A stretch of DNA of 23,637 nt from Firmicutes bacterium CAG:170 (GCA_000436735.1 FR887097.1:1-23637); one strand, 5' to 3'; positions 15,288 to 22,693 are shown, counted from the stretch's first letter. The notes: a model not told the origin generated them from the sequence alone. Program-made: numbers and translations.

Positions 15288-15459
15288 TGGAGATCGGCGT
15301 TCTTATTTGTATTATAGCGACTTTTTTGAAAATAGCCATGCAGCACAATCTCTATTTGCGCAGAATTTTGCCTTTCCGATTTGTGCATTTCGCCGCCGGA
15401 AGGTCTGCTTTGCATGGAGCGGCCCCGCCCGGAAGCAGCTCCGCGTAGATGTTTTCTCG

Positions 15460-15488
15460 TATTCTTTGTTTACTGCGGCGCAGTTTTT
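15460..15488 (+). repeat. 29-bp repeat A, copy 2
   Basis: Identical to 3767-3795 and in the same orientation. It lies between the divergent binding-protein promoter and the XRE promoter. The rest of the 15300-15460 stretch holds no gene I can support. Confidence 0.85.
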
Positions 15489-15514
15489 CCGCCGGTTAGC
15501 TTCTATCTCCCTCC

Positions 15515-15542
15515 TTGACTTCTTTGCAGTCTGCTTTATAAT
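15515..15542 (+). promoter_or_regulatory. Promoter of the XRE/lipoprotein operon
   Basis: TTGACT (15515-15520), a 16-nt spacer and a perfect TATAAT (15537-15542) give a leader of about 120 nt before the ATG at 15670. Confidence 0.65.
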
Positions 15543-15616
15543 GGTATTATGTAAATTGAATTTTGCTTGGACTATCAAAAAAACTGCAAAGCAACCAATA
15601 TTTGCGCAAAAGCAAT

Positions 15617-15639
15617 CGATTTTTGGTTTACAAAAATCG
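15617..15639. promoter_or_regulatory. Inverted repeat in the XRE leader, possible operator or RNA hairpin
   Basis: CGATTTTTG (15617-15625) and CAAAAATCG (15631-15639) are perfect 9-bp arms with a 5-bp loop, 30 bp before the XRE start codon. XRE proteins commonly bind short palindromes near their own gene, so autoregulation is plausible but unproven. Confidence 0.4.
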
Positions 15640-15669
15640 CGGTATCCCATAAAATCAGGAGAGAAAGAT

Positions 15670-16128
15670 ATGACACTTTGTGAAAAACTGACACAGACGC
15701 GAAAAGCGGCAGGATTGACGCAGGCAGATGTTGCTGCGAAGCTGAACGTTTCCCGGCAGGCGGTTTCGCGTTGGGAAAGCGGACAGTCGAAGCCGTCCAC
15801 GGAAAAACTTCTTGCGCTGGGAGAGCTTTATGGCGTGTCCATCGACCGGCTTCTGAACACGGAAAACGCAGAGAAGCCGGCTGTGGAGACCACTTCCGAT
15901 GAGCCGGAAGCCGTTCCGGTCGAAACCGTTATTTCCGAAAAGCACCGTCCACGGGCATGGCTGAAATACATGGTCGCCGCGCTTTGCGGCGCGCTGCTGA
16001 TGCTGGCGATTCTGCTTATGCTGAAGCTACCTGAGGATACACACAACGAGCCGGCCAGCGAAATAAAGTACGACGATGTCAGCGGCGTATCGTTTGGCGA
16101 ACCGTTTGATTTTACATGGGTCGACTGA
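15670..16128 (+). CDS. Membrane-anchored XRE-family HTH regulator
   Basis: The protein has 152 residues. Residues 5-62 are a clear Cro/CI-type helix-turn-helix (LTQTRKAAGLTQADVAAKLN, then SRQAVSRWESGQSKPSTEKL). A linker rich in Glu/Pro/Val (65-95) leads to one transmembrane helix at about 98-119 (LKYMVAALCGALLMLAILLM) and a ~33-residue external tail. The DNA-binding part would be inside and the tail outside. AGGAG lies about 9 nt before the ATG. A lipoprotein binding protein follows after 38 bp in the same operon. This order suggests a one-component membrane regulator that senses either the lipoprotein or its ligand, but nothing in the sequence proves contact. Confidence 0.9.
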   Translation: MTLCEKLTQTRKAAGLTQADVAAKLNVSRQAVSRWESGQSKPSTEKLLALGELYGVSIDRLLNTENAEKPAVETTSDEPEAVPVETVISEKHRPRAWLKYMVAALCGALLMLAILLMLKLPEDTHNEPASEIKYDDVSGVSFGEPFDFTWVD

Positions 16129-16166
16129 TCACCGGCTGAAATGGGCTTTTATGGGAGGAAACACAA

Positions 16167-17351
16167 ATGAAAAGGTCCTGCCTGCTTTCCGCATTCATAC
16201 TGCTTGCATTGAGCATCCTCCTGCTGAGCGGCTGTTCTTCGCATTCCTCTGACGAAGGCGCTGATGAGCCGAAGGCGGTCACATTGGGCGTGTGGAAGAA
16301 CGATGCGATCCTCCCGACTGTGAATGCGTTCAATGCGCAGCAAGAGCAATTTCAAATTCGCCTTGTCATTTATGATAGCCTGGAGCTTATGCAAACGGAA
16401 TTGATGGCCGGAAAGTACTGCGATCTCTACCTGCTGGAAATGGACAATTCGGCAATGGCAGCCAAAAGCCTGTTCGTAGATTTCATGCCAAGGGTCGAAG
16501 AGACGCTGAAAAATACAGAAAATGAAGTCGTTCCGGAGCTGCTGGATGCCATGACAGTCAATGGCGCGCTGATGCAAATTCCTTATTCGTTCAGCATTGG
16601 GACGTGCATGGGACTTCAGCAGTACTTTGACGGGCACGGAATTTCTCTTGAGGATGCGAATCAGGCGCTCAATGATCATGCGCGCCCAATATTCCCGGAG
16701 GAGTGGAAACTGAAGGCGAGAAACATTGCGTCAAAGGTGTCCAGCGTGTCAGGCATCTTCTTTGTGGACCGGTCAAAGGAAGAAGTCCAATTTCAGAAAA
16801 GTGAATTTGAGGAGTATCTGAAATTCTGGATGGACGGATGGGTTGTTCAGCAATCACAGGATATAGATTCCGATCTTGCTTTGTTGATACCGACGTTCAT
16901 CGGAGACCCGGGCGAGCCTCCGGCAGAGGGCTATGTATATACCGGTTATCCGACGCTGGAAAATATGCCCGCCGGTTCGTATTTTTCGTTTGGAACGGCG
17001 TTCAGCATCATATCCGGCTCAAAAAATGTTGACAAAGCGTGGGAATTTATCCGCTTCTGCTTATCGCCGGAGCAGCAGCGGAGCGTTCGGGGCGGAATGC
17101 CCGTAAACAGCCGCGTGCTTCAGGAGCGGATCGACGAAAGGCTTGAGAACAAAGAGATCACAGAAGCCGATGCCGAATGCTTCGATGAATTATTGGACGA
17201 AACGGAATGGGTCCGTGCTTCGCCGGACATAACCGATATCTTCTCGGAGGAGATATCTGCCTGTTTTGAGGTAAACCGGCAAGTCGAGGAAGCGGCGAAG
17301 ATGATAGAAAACAGGCTCAATCTTTTCCTGGCTGAATCCAGAGAGTATTGA
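16167..17351 (+). CDS. Orphan extracellular solute-binding lipoprotein
   Basis: The protein has 394 residues. The signal peptide ends in LSGC with lipidated C23, followed by a short Ser/His linker. The body has family 1-like segments: VTLGVWKNDAILPTVNAFNA, the substrate-bin stretch MAGKYCDLYLLEMDNSAMAA, and a C-terminal NVDKAWEFIRFCLSPEQQRS, then GGMPVNSRVLQ. GGGAGGAAA lies before the ATG. No permease or ATPase gene lies on this strand nearby, unlike the 13881 protein, to which it is only distantly similar. It may feed a remote transporter or act as a sensor for the membrane-bound XRE protein upstream. The ligand is unknown. Confidence 0.85.
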   Translation: MKRSCLLSAFILLALSILLLSGCSSHSSDEGADEPKAVTLGVWKNDAILPTVNAFNAQQEQFQIRLVIYDSLELMQTELMAGKYCDLYLLEMDNSAMAAKSLFVDFMPRVEETLKNTENEVVPELLDAMTVNGALMQIPYSFSIGTCMGLQQYFDGHGISLEDANQALNDHARPIFPEEWKLKARNIASKVSSVSGIFFVDRSKEEVQFQKSEFEEYLKFWMDGWVVQQSQDIDSDLALLIPTFIGDPGEPPAEGYVYTGYPTLENMPAGSYFSFGTAFSIISGSKNVDKAWEFIRFCLSPEQQRSVRGGMPVNSRVLQERIDERLENKEITEADAECFDELLDETEWVRASPDITDIFSEEISACFEVNRQVEEAAKMIENRLNLFLAESREY

Positions 17352-17412
17352 TCATTGCATGAAACCAGATGGAATCTAACACATTCGGTAAATACGAAGG
17401 GAGAATTGTACC

Positions 17413-17748
17413 ATGAAAAGACAATTTGCCGCTATTCTTTTGTTGATTAGCATTTTATCCTTAGCTGGATGCCATAAAGAACCATCCACCCCGAATGCTT
17501 GTGTTCCTTCCATCATGTATAATGGTGAGATTTATTGCACCACAGGTAAGCAGATGCCCGGTGAGGTAGCCGACGACGCAATCATTGGCGAGATTACATC
17601 TACCGTTTCATTATCTCAATGGCCAGAGGAGGACGGACAGGCAAACTTCGATATTCTGGGCGCTGCTTATGCAACCACCTCCGATGGACTTGTTGTTTTC
17701 ATCGATAACGAATGGACTCTTTTTGAGAAAAGAGAAATTAGCAAATAG
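17413..17748 (+). CDS. Small lipoprotein of unknown function
   Basis: The protein has 111 residues with signal peptide MKRQFAAILLLISILSLAGC, lipobox LAGC (C20), then a ~90-residue domain with SIMYNGEIYCTTGKQMPGEV and DGLVVFIDNEWTLFEK. GAAGGGAG lies 10 nt before the ATG. It follows the binding-protein gene by 61 bp on the same strand and before the terminator at 17932, so it is probably cotranscribed. The DNA is visibly more A/T-rich than its neighbours, hinting at separate origin. A diverged fragment of the same family lies at 22220-22465. I do not recognise a named family. Confidence 0.8.
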   Translation: MKRQFAAILLLISILSLAGCHKEPSTPNACVPSIMYNGEIYCTTGKQMPGEVADDAIIGEITSTVSLSQWPEEDGQANFDILGAAYATTSDGLVVFIDNEWTLFEKREISK

Positions 17749-17762
17749 TTTCTGACTTATAA

Positions 17763-17912
17763 ATGGACGCCTATTTTGAAGCATGGCTGGATGAAGAAAA
17801 CCGCATCGTATCTTTTCACGAAATTCCAGACAGCCGGTATTACAGCGCAGAAGAACACGACTTCTGGCAGATGATTGTCAGCTTAATCTTGTCTGGATAC
17901 CGGGTGCAGTAA
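17763..17912 (+). CDS. 49-residue ORF, conserved tail with 7548-7590; possibly 5'-truncated
   Basis: The frame reads MDAYFEAWLDEENRIVSFHE, continues with RYYSAEEHDFWQMIV and ends in SGYRVQ-stop. A stop codon lies directly before the ATG and there is no good Shine-Dalgarno, so it may be a remnant whose front has been lost. The last 13 codons match the fragment at the ABC operon end with mostly conservative differences (MIVSLILSGYRVQ versus MIVRLILAGSRVQ). That is good evidence that the frame once coded protein. Function unknown. Confidence 0.55.
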   Translation: MDAYFEAWLDEENRIVSFHEIPDSRYYSAEEHDFWQMIVSLILSGYRVQ

Positions 17913-17984
17913 AGCGCAGATTTTTTAGAAGGCAGCTTGCAAGTATTTAGGCTTGCAAGCTGCTTTTCTCTGTAAACGCAGAGT
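17871..17984 (+). repeat. 114-bp repeat B, copy 2
   Basis: Gap-free partner of 7548-7661, about 80% identical. It covers the last 13 codons of the 49-residue ORF, its stop, the terminator and about 17 bases beyond. Both copies lie in the same orientation, 10.3 kb apart. Confidence 0.8.
17932..17967 (+). terminator. Strong intrinsic terminator of the XRE/lipoprotein operon
   Basis: GCAGCTTGCAAG (17932-17943) pairs perfectly with CTTGCAAGCTGC (17952-17963), followed by TTTTCT. Confidence 0.88.
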
Positions 17985-18255
17985 TGCTTCAACCACCGCT
18001 GTACCTGCCGATATTTGTTCGATTTCTACGCATTTTTTTCGTGCAACCCCGTCGTTTTCCTTGAAACGGCAGGCTTTTTTCAAATCACGACCCCAAGAGT
18101 GCTATTTTTGCTCTCTCAACAACCCCCTCGCAAATCTCCGAAACTGCCCGCACGGCGGGCAGTTGTGACCGCCGCGTGGCGCGCACGACCCCGCGGCTTT
18201 GTCCTGCTTTTTCGTCGCAGCGTTCAAGATCTCTCGATTTTTCCCTTTTTGATGT
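17985..18255. other. Non-coding stretch with a strong hairpin
   Basis: No gene is supported here on either strand. The clearest structure is a perfect 10-bp hairpin with a 3-nt loop, AACTGCCCGC (18142-18151) with GCGGGCAGTT (18155-18164), followed by a very G/C-rich segment. It could be part of the repeat unit that includes the inverted-repeat element next door, or a structured RNA. There is too little to choose. Confidence 0.35.
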
Positions 18256-18460
18256 TCTAGGGTGTATTCTTCCAACTCCCAATGTGACCGGCAGCGAGGA
18301 ATTTTTGCGTTGAGCAAGACATTTTTTCGCAGGAATACTGACGTATTCCAAGGAAAAATGGCGCAGCGCAGCGTGAAAAGATCCGCTGTCCGGGGGCGTT
18401 GCTCAACGCAAAAATTCCTCGCTGCCGGTCACATTGGGAGTTGGAAGAATACACCCTAGA
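18256..18460. mobile_element. 205-bp element with perfect 62-bp terminal inverted repeats (MITE-like or invertible)
   Basis: The left arm 18256-18317 (starting TCTAGGGTGTATTCTTCCAA) and the right arm 18399-18460 are exact inverted copies, enclosing an 81-bp core. The core has its own hairpin GGAATAC-TGAC-GTATTCC (18332-18349). No target-site duplication is clear, and the ends carry CTAG. There is no transposase, so this would be a non-autonomous element or a recombinase-flippable cassette. ORFs across the element encode the same arm peptides on both strands, an effect of the symmetry. On its right it abuts a broken membrane-protein frame (18461-18568). Confidence 0.8.
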
Positions 18461-18568
18461 CAGGCCGCAGACAATCAGCAACGTATCGCTCAGATACAGC
18501 GCCAATACGGTAACGGAGCGGATCAGCCCCGGCTCCAATGCCGTCTGTAACGGAAGCCAATCGTCAAT
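18461..18568 (-). pseudogene. Fragment of an unidentified membrane protein, cut by the inverted-repeat element
   Basis: On the reverse strand 36 codons (IDDWLPLQTALEPGLIRSVT, then LALYLSDTLLIVCGL) read like a membrane helix preceded by a soluble turn. An in-frame stop lies just upstream and the frame runs leftward into the inverted-repeat element at 18460. There is no start codon or ribosome site. It looks like the remains of a gene, but 36 codons are too few to name a family. Confidence 0.4.
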
Positions 18569-18636
18569 TTAAATGAAAAAAGTATGGAAGCAGGACTTCA
18601 ATTTCTGCATCCGGATCTTGCAGGATGGGCCGGCGC

Positions 18637-18657
18637 GGGGAGCGTCTAAGACTCCCC
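18637..18657. other. Small hairpin downstream of gltD
   Basis: GGGGAG (18637-18642) pairs with CTCCCC (18652-18657) around a 9-nt loop, 14 bp beyond the gltD stop. No T-run follows on the reverse strand, so it is a poor intrinsic terminator. It may only protect the 3' end. Confidence 0.35.
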
Positions 18658-18670
18658 ACTTGTACCACGT

Positions 18671-20005
18671 TCAGAGAATATTGGTGTAGCCCATAAGACT
18701 TGCGTCTGCCTGCGCAGCGGCCTGTTTGCCGCTGGCAGCAGCCAGCACGACGAGCGACGCGCCGGAAACCATATCGCCCGCTGTCATGACCGGCACGCCA
18801 GTCTTCCGGACGGCTTCATACGCATCCACAGACGCCGGTTCACAGCCGGAAAAGCCGGAGGCAAGCAACAGCAGATCGCAGGGCAGCTGCTCATCGCTTC
18901 CCTGCAGGATCACCGCGTTTACAGAGCCGTCATCGCCGCAGACAAGCCGTTCGATCTGTGTCTCATAGCGCCGGATATCCGCGCCGAAGACAGCCTCCGC
19001 CTCCTCATGCGCATGGTCGCGTTTTTCTGTCCGCTCCGTGCGCGGCTTGCGGATCAGCTGCGTGATGGACCGGCAGCCCTGCCGCAGCGCAACGGAGATG
19101 CAGTCCGAGGCACTGTCGCCCGCACCGACCAGCACGACCTGCTTGCCGGACGCCGTTACGGCAGGTCCTGCTTTTTCAAGCAGGGACTGCGCTGAGGCAC
19201 GCAGATAATCGAGCGCATAGAAAACACCAGCTGTTTCAGCAAACGGCAGCGGCCGCGGCTGCTGCGCGCCGCAGCAGAAGATCACAAGGTCAAACTGTGC
19301 AGCCAATTCCTCCGGGCCGATCTGCTGCCCGACACAGCAGCTTGTCCGGAATCTGATGCCCTCGCGCTCCATAAGCGAAATGCGGCGGGCAACGATCTGC
19401 TTCGGCAGCTTCATTTCCGGGATGCCATAGGTCAGGAGCCCACCCGGAAGCGGGTCTTTTTCAAAAACTGTCACATGATGGCCGCGGCGATTAAGATAAT
19501 AAGCAGCGGAAAGTCCGGCCGGGCCAGATCCAATCACCGCAATTTTTTTATCCGAGCGCGCGGCAGGCAGCATGGGCTGCATCAGATCGTTTTCAAAGCC
19601 ATACTCAATGATGGAAAGCTCGTTTTCCCGGATCGTGACCGGCTCGGACACTTGGCCGCAGATGCAGGCTCTTTCACACAGCGCCGGGCAGACCCGGCCT
19701 GTAAGCTCCGGGAACGGGCTTGTCTTCAGCAGCCGCTGCAGCGCGCCCTCATAATTTCCGTTCCAAAGAAGATCGTTCCACTCCGGGATCAGGTTATGCA
19801 GCGGGCAGCCGAGCAGCACGCCCTCAAACGACACACCCGCATGGCAAAACGGTACGCCGCAGTCCATGCAGCGGCCGGACTGCCGGCGGCGGTTCCGTTC
19901 AGACAGCGGCAGCTCAGCCGGCGCATAGTCGCCTGTGCGCACCGCTGCGTCGCGGAGCGGACAGTCAACACGCGTATAATCCAGAAATCCAGTCGGTTTT
20001 CCCAT
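18671..20005 (-). CDS. gltD: Glutamate synthase small (beta) subunit
   Basis: The protein has 444 residues, slightly short of the usual ~470-490. The N-terminal domain has the cysteines that bind two [4Fe-4S] clusters: GRCMDCGVPFCH, LGCPLHN, and GRVCPALCERACICG. The FAD fold follows with AVIGSGPAGLSAAYYLNRRG near residue 155, then GGLLTYGIPEMKLPK, and the NADPH fold with VVLVGAGDSASDC near 290. The C-terminal GDMVSGASLVVLAAASGKQA closes the FAD site. It oxidises NADPH and passes electrons to the large subunit, which makes two glutamates from 2-oxoglutarate and glutamine. A run of G (GGGGGGA) lies before the ATG, 4 bp after the gltB stop. Its partner in this window is truncated, so in vivo function depends on whether an intact gltB exists elsewhere. 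Confidence 0.95.
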   Translation of the reverse strand: MGKPTGFLDYTRVDCPLRDAAVRTGDYAPAELPLSERNRRRQSGRCMDCGVPFCHAGVSFEGVLLGCPLHNLIPEWNDLLWNGNYEGALQRLLKTSPFPELTGRVCPALCERACICGQVSEPVTIRENELSIIEYGFENDLMQPMLPAARSDKKIAVIGSGPAGLSAAYYLNRRGHHVTVFEKDPLPGGLLTYGIPEMKLPKQIVARRISLMEREGIRFRTSCCVGQQIGPEELAAQFDLVIFCCGAQQPRPLPFAETAGVFYALDYLRASAQSLLEKAGPAVTASGKQVVLVGAGDSASDCISVALRQGCRSITQLIRKPRTERTEKRDHAHEEAEAVFGADIRRYETQIERLVCGDDGSVNAVILQGSDEQLPCDLLLLASGFSGCEPASVDAYEAVRKTGVPVMTAGDMVSGASLVVLAAASGKQAAAQADASLMGYTNIL

Positions 20006-20009
20006 GGCT

Positions 20010-21917
20010 TTATTCCCCCCGCTTCAAAAACGCTTCAAGTTCTGCCTCATCCCGCGTCATACCAACTGCCTCATACCGGCCGATCAGCTGCAGCATATGG
20101 CTGTAGTCATATGGAATGATCTTTTTGAAATCCGCAAGCCGCTCGTCGAAGTGTTCGAGAATGGCGCGGCCCTTTTTTGAGCCTGTGAATACCACATGAC
20201 GTTGCAGAAGCTCCCGGAGACGGGAAATGTCCTGTTTCTGTGTAACGGCTTCGACGGAGACAAGCTCCTTGTTGACGCGCAGATAGAACTTATGCTCCGG
20301 ATCCAGCACATAGGCAACGCCGCCCGACATCCCGGCGGCAAAATTCCGCCCGGTAGGCCCCAGGACAACGACTGTACCGCCTGTCATATATTCGCAGCCG
20401 TGGTCGCCGACCCCTTCCACGACGGCGATCGCACCGGAATTGCGCACGCAGAAGCGTTCACCTGCAATACCGGAAATAAAGGCGCTGCCGCTTGTTGCAC
20501 CGTAGAGTGCAACATTGCCGATGATGACGTTCTCAGCAGGCTCAAACGTGCCGGCCCGATCCGCAAAAACGACCAGTCTGCCGCCGGAAAGGCCCTTGCC
20601 GAAGTAGTCATTGCTGTCGCCTTCGAGCGAAAGCGTCACGCCCTTCGGCAAAAACGCGCCGAATGACTGCCCGGCGCCGCCGCGGCAATGGATCTGATAG
20701 GTATCATCTTCCAGCGTACCGCCCCAGCGGCGCGTGATCTCCGCGCCGAAGAGCGTGCCAAACGCACGATCAGAACAGGAAATATCAACGGTGCAATCCT
20801 TTTGAACAGCCGGTTTTCCCTTTTTCGGAAGCAGCGGCAAAAGCACCTGCTTATCCAGCGTCGTATCTAGCTTGAAATCGAACCGCTGTGCAGGGTCATA
20901 ATGGCAGTTTTCTTCGCCGCAGCGGGCCAGAATGCCGGAGACATCTACCATCGCGGCGCGCTGCGTGATCTGATGCGGCAGGATGTGCAGATACTCCGTA
21001 TGACCGACCAGCTCGTCGACCGTGCGCACGCCGAGCTTTGCCATAATCATGCGCAGCTCCTGCGCGACAAACTCCATAAAATTCATGACATACTCCGGCT
21101 TGCCGCAGAAGTTTTTCCGCAGTTCCGGTCTCTGGGTTGCGATGCCCATCGGGCAGGTATCGAGATTGCACACGCGCATCATGACGCAGCCAAGGCACAC
21201 CAGCGGCGCAGTTGCAAACCCGAATTCCTCCGCGCCGAGCATGCAGGCGATTGCCACATCGCGGCCGGTCATAAGCTTGCCGTCTGTTTCGAGCCGCACC
21301 CGGCCTCGCAGGCCGTTGGCAATGAGGCTCTGGTGCGCTTCGGCCAGACCAAGCTCCCACGGAAGGCCGGCATTGTAAATGGAACTGCGCGGTGCCGCGC
21401 CGGTTCCGCCGTCATAGCCGGAGATGAGCACCGTCTGCGCACCTGCCTTGGCGACGCCTGCGGCAATGGTGCCGACGCCCGCCTCGGAGACGAGTTTGAC
21501 GGAAATATCGGCGTTTTCGTTGGCGCATTTCAGATCGTAGATCAGCTGCGCCAGATCCTCGATCGAGTAGATATCATGGTGCGGCGGCGGTGAGATGAGC
21601 GCCACACCAGGCGTGGAATGCCGCGTACGCGCGATCCATGGCCAGACCTTGCTGCCGGGCAGATGGCCGCCTTCTCCGGGCTTGGCTCCCTGCGCCAGCT
21701 TGATCTGGATCTCGCTTGCACTTACAAGATACTCGCTTGTAACACCAAACCGCCCTGAAGCGACCTGCTTGATGGCGGAGTTTTCCTCCGTGCCAAGTCT
21801 TGACGGCTCCTCGCCGCCCTCGCCGGAGTTGGACTTTCCGCCCAGGCGGTTCATCGCAACGGCAAGGCAGCGGTGCGCTTCTTCGGAGATGGAGCCGTAG
21901 GACATGGCGCCGGTGTT
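20010..21917 (-). pseudogene. gltB: Glutamate synthase large subunit, 5'-truncated (C-terminal ~635 residues)
   Basis: The frame begins at NTGAMSYGSISEEAHRC, which in full-length proteins of ~1500 residues is deep inside the FMN/2-oxoglutarate domain, near residue 850-900. It then keeps GGKSNSGEGGEEPSR, SGYDGGTGAAPRSS, the [3Fe-4S] cysteines in CLGCVMMRVCNLDTCPMG, and the C-terminal beta-helix GXGXG domain (HCRGGAGQSFGAFLPKG, GKGLSGGRLVVFADRAG). The whole N-terminal glutamine amidotransferase domain with its catalytic Cys2 and the central domain are missing. Upstream of about 21917 the DNA changes to an LRR-protein fragment on the other strand, with an in-frame stop 10 codons before the first Met. 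No promoter or ribosome site supports expression from 21905. It is either a truly broken gene or an assembly join. Confidence 0.9.
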
Positions 21918-21918
21918 C

Positions 21919-22236
21919 CAAAGCGCAGACGATCAGCCTTGGGCGGCTGTCCGCGATCAGATCACCGAGGTCTGGTTTGAGGACGTGGAAACGCTGACCA
22001 TCCCAGATCTGGCGTACTGGTTCGAGGGCTGCGTCAACCTGACCACAGCCGAGCTTCCGCTCGCGCCGACCATTGGCCGCCATGCGTTCTATAACTGCCC
22101 GAAGCTCTCTACGCTGACCATGTACTACGGCGAAACGGTTCTGAACAGCATCGGCGAGGATGCGTTCTGGCGCGAAGCCGATTCCGGCGACACGCTCTAT
22201 GTTGCGTACATCATTGGCTATGGTAATGTTCAATGA
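21919..22236 (+). pseudogene. Fragment of a BspA-like leucine-rich-repeat (LRR_5) surface protein
   Basis: About 100 codons read as BspA-type repeats: VWFEDVETLTIPDLAYWFEG, then CVNLTTAELP, IGRHAFYNCPKLSTLTMYYG, SIGEDAFWREADSGDTLYVA. These repeats occur in secreted clostridial surface proteins. There is no signal peptide, ribosome site or downstream domain. Upstream homology stops at the gltB junction (about 21917-21925) and downstream at about 22218, where a lipoprotein-family fragment starts. An ATG at 21904 keeps the frame open but is read from gltB sequence. It is broken at both ends. Confidence 0.75.
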
Positions 22237-22465
22237 TATGCTTTACACAGCAACAAATTATTCTGGCGAAATAAAGGATTTATCTGTTGTTGGTAAGATT
22301 GAGAGTTGCATTGACTATGGTGTACCCACAGAAAACAACCAAGCAAATGACCTTTTGGTTGGTTGTGAAATCTATACCACTCCCTCTGCACCAGACTTCA
22401 TTTTTGTTTTGAGCAATGATGTATATTCGCCATACAAGTCCACAGACGGAGCAGGTATAGAGTAA
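22220..22465 (+). pseudogene. Fragment of a small-lipoprotein paralogue (family of 17413-17748)
   Basis: The frame from MVMFNDMLYTATNYSGEIKD onward, with VGKIESCIDYG, NNQANDLLVGCEIYTT and APDFIFVLSNDVY, follows the 17413 protein through its whole mature domain (MYNGEIYCTTGKQMPGEV, IIGEITSTVS, GQANFDILGAAYATT, DGLVVFIDNEW). The signal peptide and lipobox are missing, replaced by the LRR fragment. No Shine-Dalgarno precedes the ATGs. The A/T-rich base use is like that of 17413. It is probably a dead copy whose front was lost at a recombination point near 22218. Confidence 0.6.
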
Positions 22466-22467
22466 GC

Positions 22468-22629
22468 CAATTCCAATTTGATGAACTAAATATTGACCCA
22501 CAGGGCGACTATTTCCAAACCGAAGTAGCCGCTCTTTTTTGTGCCTATGGGCAGAAAGGAGCGACCACCCATGACGAAGAAGAAAACGCCGCAGGGTGGC
22601 AAGCGAAGCGGCGAAGAAAAACAGCGTAA
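22468..22629 (+). other. Possible coding remnant of unknown origin
   Basis: In the frame following the lipoprotein fragment, about 53 codons stay open: QFQFDELNIDPQGDYFQTEV, then AALFCAYGQKG. The composition is protein-like. There is no start codon at the beginning, so if real it is a 3' fragment. I cannot name a family. Confidence 0.3.
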
Positions 22630-22642
22630 ACGGCATGGGTAG
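22571..22642 (+). CDS. Putative 23-residue basic micro-protein
   Basis: ATG at 22571 is preceded by AAAGGAG at good spacing and opens MTKKKTPQGGKRSGEEKQRK with three more codons to a TAG. It is rich in Lys/Arg. It overlaps the remnant at 22468-22629 in another frame, so only one of the two is likely real. It lies 125 bp before the third ECF gene. Size alone makes this weak. Confidence 0.25.
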   Translation: MTKKKTPQGGKRSGEEKQRKRHG

Positions 22643-22693
22643 AAGCGTTCACAAAAATCTGCTATAATTTTTTTGAGGAAATTTTGAAAAGCG

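Noticed and set aside
13326..15317. 663-codon open frame on the plus strand
   Set aside because: It runs antisense to the binding-protein and permease genes, whose motifs and ribosome sites are clear. Its translation has no recognisable fold.
18257..18538. ORFs of 65-93 codons crossing the 62-bp inverted repeats
   Set aside because: The same peptide is encoded on both strands because the arms are inverted copies, so it is not evidence of a gene.
22280..22636. 118-codon minus-strand ORF
   Set aside because: It is antisense to the lipoprotein fragment, which has recognisable similarity to 17413. It has no ribosome site.
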